DNA from: Nocardia arthritidis
GTDB lineage: Bacteria > Actinomycetota > Actinomycetes > Mycobacteriales > Mycobacteriaceae
Length of the DNA stretch: 64,000 bases
Reading direction: 5' to 3'
Assembly (NCBI RefSeq): GCF_011801145.1
Contig: NZ_CP046172.1
Location: forward strand, 8,432,001 to 8,496,000
Shown: positions 63,106 to 64,000 of the stretch, piece after piece
How the letters are laid out: every line of letters begins with the position of its first letter
How positions within the stretch are numbered: the stretch's first letter is position 1
Translations under genes and position numbers: made by a program
Notes under the pieces: model-generated
What the model was told of the DNA's origin: nothing
What the model saw: only the letters and a program-made list of their open reading frames with translations
Database searches by the model: none

Positions 63106-64000
63106 TCCGTTGACGCGCTGGAGTTGGTCAGTGCGTCATAGACCCAGTTGTGGGCCTGCCCCACGGTGACCCGGGCGCCGAGGAACCGCGCCGTCAGTTT
63201 CCAGTAGCAATGGATACGGTGGTCGGTGTCGGTTGCGTTGCGCAGCAATCGCTCCCGGAAATGCGGGGAGTCGCGGTCCCCGCGCGCGCTGGCATGCGCG
63301 TCGACGAAGCGATCCAGTTCGCTGCCGCCGTGTGGCGGCACACCTTCGGTCACGTGCGCGACAACATCGGTCATCACCTCGCTCACGGCGGAGTACAGTC
63401 CGAGGCGGTCGCGGATCAGCTCCGGCTCGTTCCGCCAGAGTTGTTGTCGCACAGTTCTTTTCATATCCGGATTGGCGGCGAGCGCGGCCAGCTCGGCATA
63501 TGCGACCACCTCGTCGACGGACGGATCGGCGGGCGGCTCCGGGACATTCCAGTACACGTAGATGTCGATCTCGCGGCGCGGTATCGGGGCGAGGACGCGC
63601 CGCCAGAACCGCACCAGGCACTCGTGTGCCGCATCGCCGTCCTGCGCGGCGGCCAGCAGGGCGAGGCGCTCGGCCCGCTGCGCCGGAGCGGCCGCCTCGA
63701 CGGCCCGCAGCGCCGCCCGCCGCCAACCCAGTGATCTGAATTCGATATCGAGACGGGCGCTTTCGGCGGAGACGGCATCGGCGATCGACCGGTTCCCGTG
63801 CAGCACATCGGTGATCGAGCCCAATCCCAGACCGAGTGTGCGCAACCGCCGGACCAGCAACAGTCGCTCGATGGCGCTTTCGGCGTCGAACATTCGATGC
63901 CCGCCCGCGCTTCGCCGGGATTCCAGAATGCCTTCGTCACAGTAGAACCGGATCGTGCGCACCGCGAACCCGGTGGCACGCGCCAATTCTCCGATGCTCA
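63039..64000 (-). CDS. MerR-family regulator with C-terminal effector domain (5' end cut by one base)
   Basis: The frame enters from the right edge with TG-AGC-ATC, so the start codon lies one base outside the window. The N-terminal MerR HTH has IGELARATGFAVRTIRFYCDEG and a Gly-Gly-His-Arg wing (SAGGHRMFDAE). The remaining ~230 residues are a helical domain with no recognised ligand site. About 320 residues are visible. The last 67 nt overlap the end of the convergent propeller gene. Confidence 0.88.
   Translation of the reverse strand, partial: SIGELARATGFAVRTIRFYCDEGILESRRSAGGHRMFDAESAIERLLLVRRLRTLGLGLGSITDVLHGNRSIADAVSAESARLDIEFRSLGWRRAALRAVEAAAPAQRAERLALLAAAQDGDAAHECLVRFWRRVLAPIPRREIDIYVYWNVPEPPADPSVDEVVAYAELAALAANPDMKRTVRQQLWRNEPELIRDRLGLYSAVSEVMTDVVAHVTEGVPPHGGSELDRFVDAHASARGDRDSPHFRERLLRNATDTDHRIHCYWKLTARFLGARVTVGQAHNWVYDALTNSSASTDQPHRTEAQGSTTYTYERSGRT

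Overview
The window is a 64 kb piece of a high-GC actinobacterial chromosome, almost certainly from the Mycobacteriales and most like Nocardia. The case rests on mycothiol biosynthesis (mshB), coenzyme F420 biosynthesis (fbiC), phosphatidylinositol-mannoside/lipoglycan genes (pimE, lpqW), and a gene neighbourhood that follows the Mycobacterium tuberculosis Rv1157-Rv1193 region: fadD36, pruA/rocA, dapC, fdxA, fbiC, an Rv1171-like membrane protein, mshB, lpqW, typA, a PCD-like protein, pimE and an Rv1157c-like secreted protein. No tRNA, rRNA, CRISPR array, integrase or complete insertion sequence was seen.

Left part (1-33 kb): a conserved core broken by small accessory insertions. It starts with the 3'-truncated acyl-CoA synthetase FadD36. 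Two paralogous DUF2236/MpaB-type oxygenases and their TetR regulator follow, with a shared inverted-repeat motif upstream of both oxygenases. Then come proline catabolism (PruA), a subtilase with a small partner gene, the coupled fdxA-dapC pair, fbiC, a bacterial-PH gene pair, a KimA-like permease and YaeQ. A LysR/SDR pair, a peroxidase and the DUF969-DUF979-pcp operon lead into the mshB-lpqW-typA block and pimE.

Middle part (33-48 kb): accessory DNA. It holds a protein with serine at every third residue for 24 triplets, a Tat-exported DUF1906 protein, a CHAP amidase, two VapBC toxin-antitoxin modules and two gene remnants. There is also a run of divergent regulator/target pairs: MarR/MFS, AsnC/NmrA, AraC/EamA and TetR/P450. 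Several of these have clear palindromic operators. The second VapBC module directly abuts a Ser/Thr kinase gene that has lost its 5' half.

Right part (48-64 kb): the most unusual locus is a compact leftward cluster at 48.2-51.3 kb. A 17-codon reading frame with a strong ribosome binding site is followed by a hairpin, two paralogous heme-oxygenase-like (HDO-type) enzymes with RRE/winged-helix-like N-termini, and an EamA exporter; the last three genes overlap. It looks like a candidate ribosomally synthesised, modified peptide (RiPP) system. Beyond it lie an orphan phage-type lysin, a two-component system with a CPBP protease, a WYL regulator with an FAD oxidoreductase, a TetR/SDR pair beside a DJ-1 protein, an ECF41-type sigma factor, an Hsp70-like/beta-propeller membrane fusion and a MerR regulator cut by the window edge.
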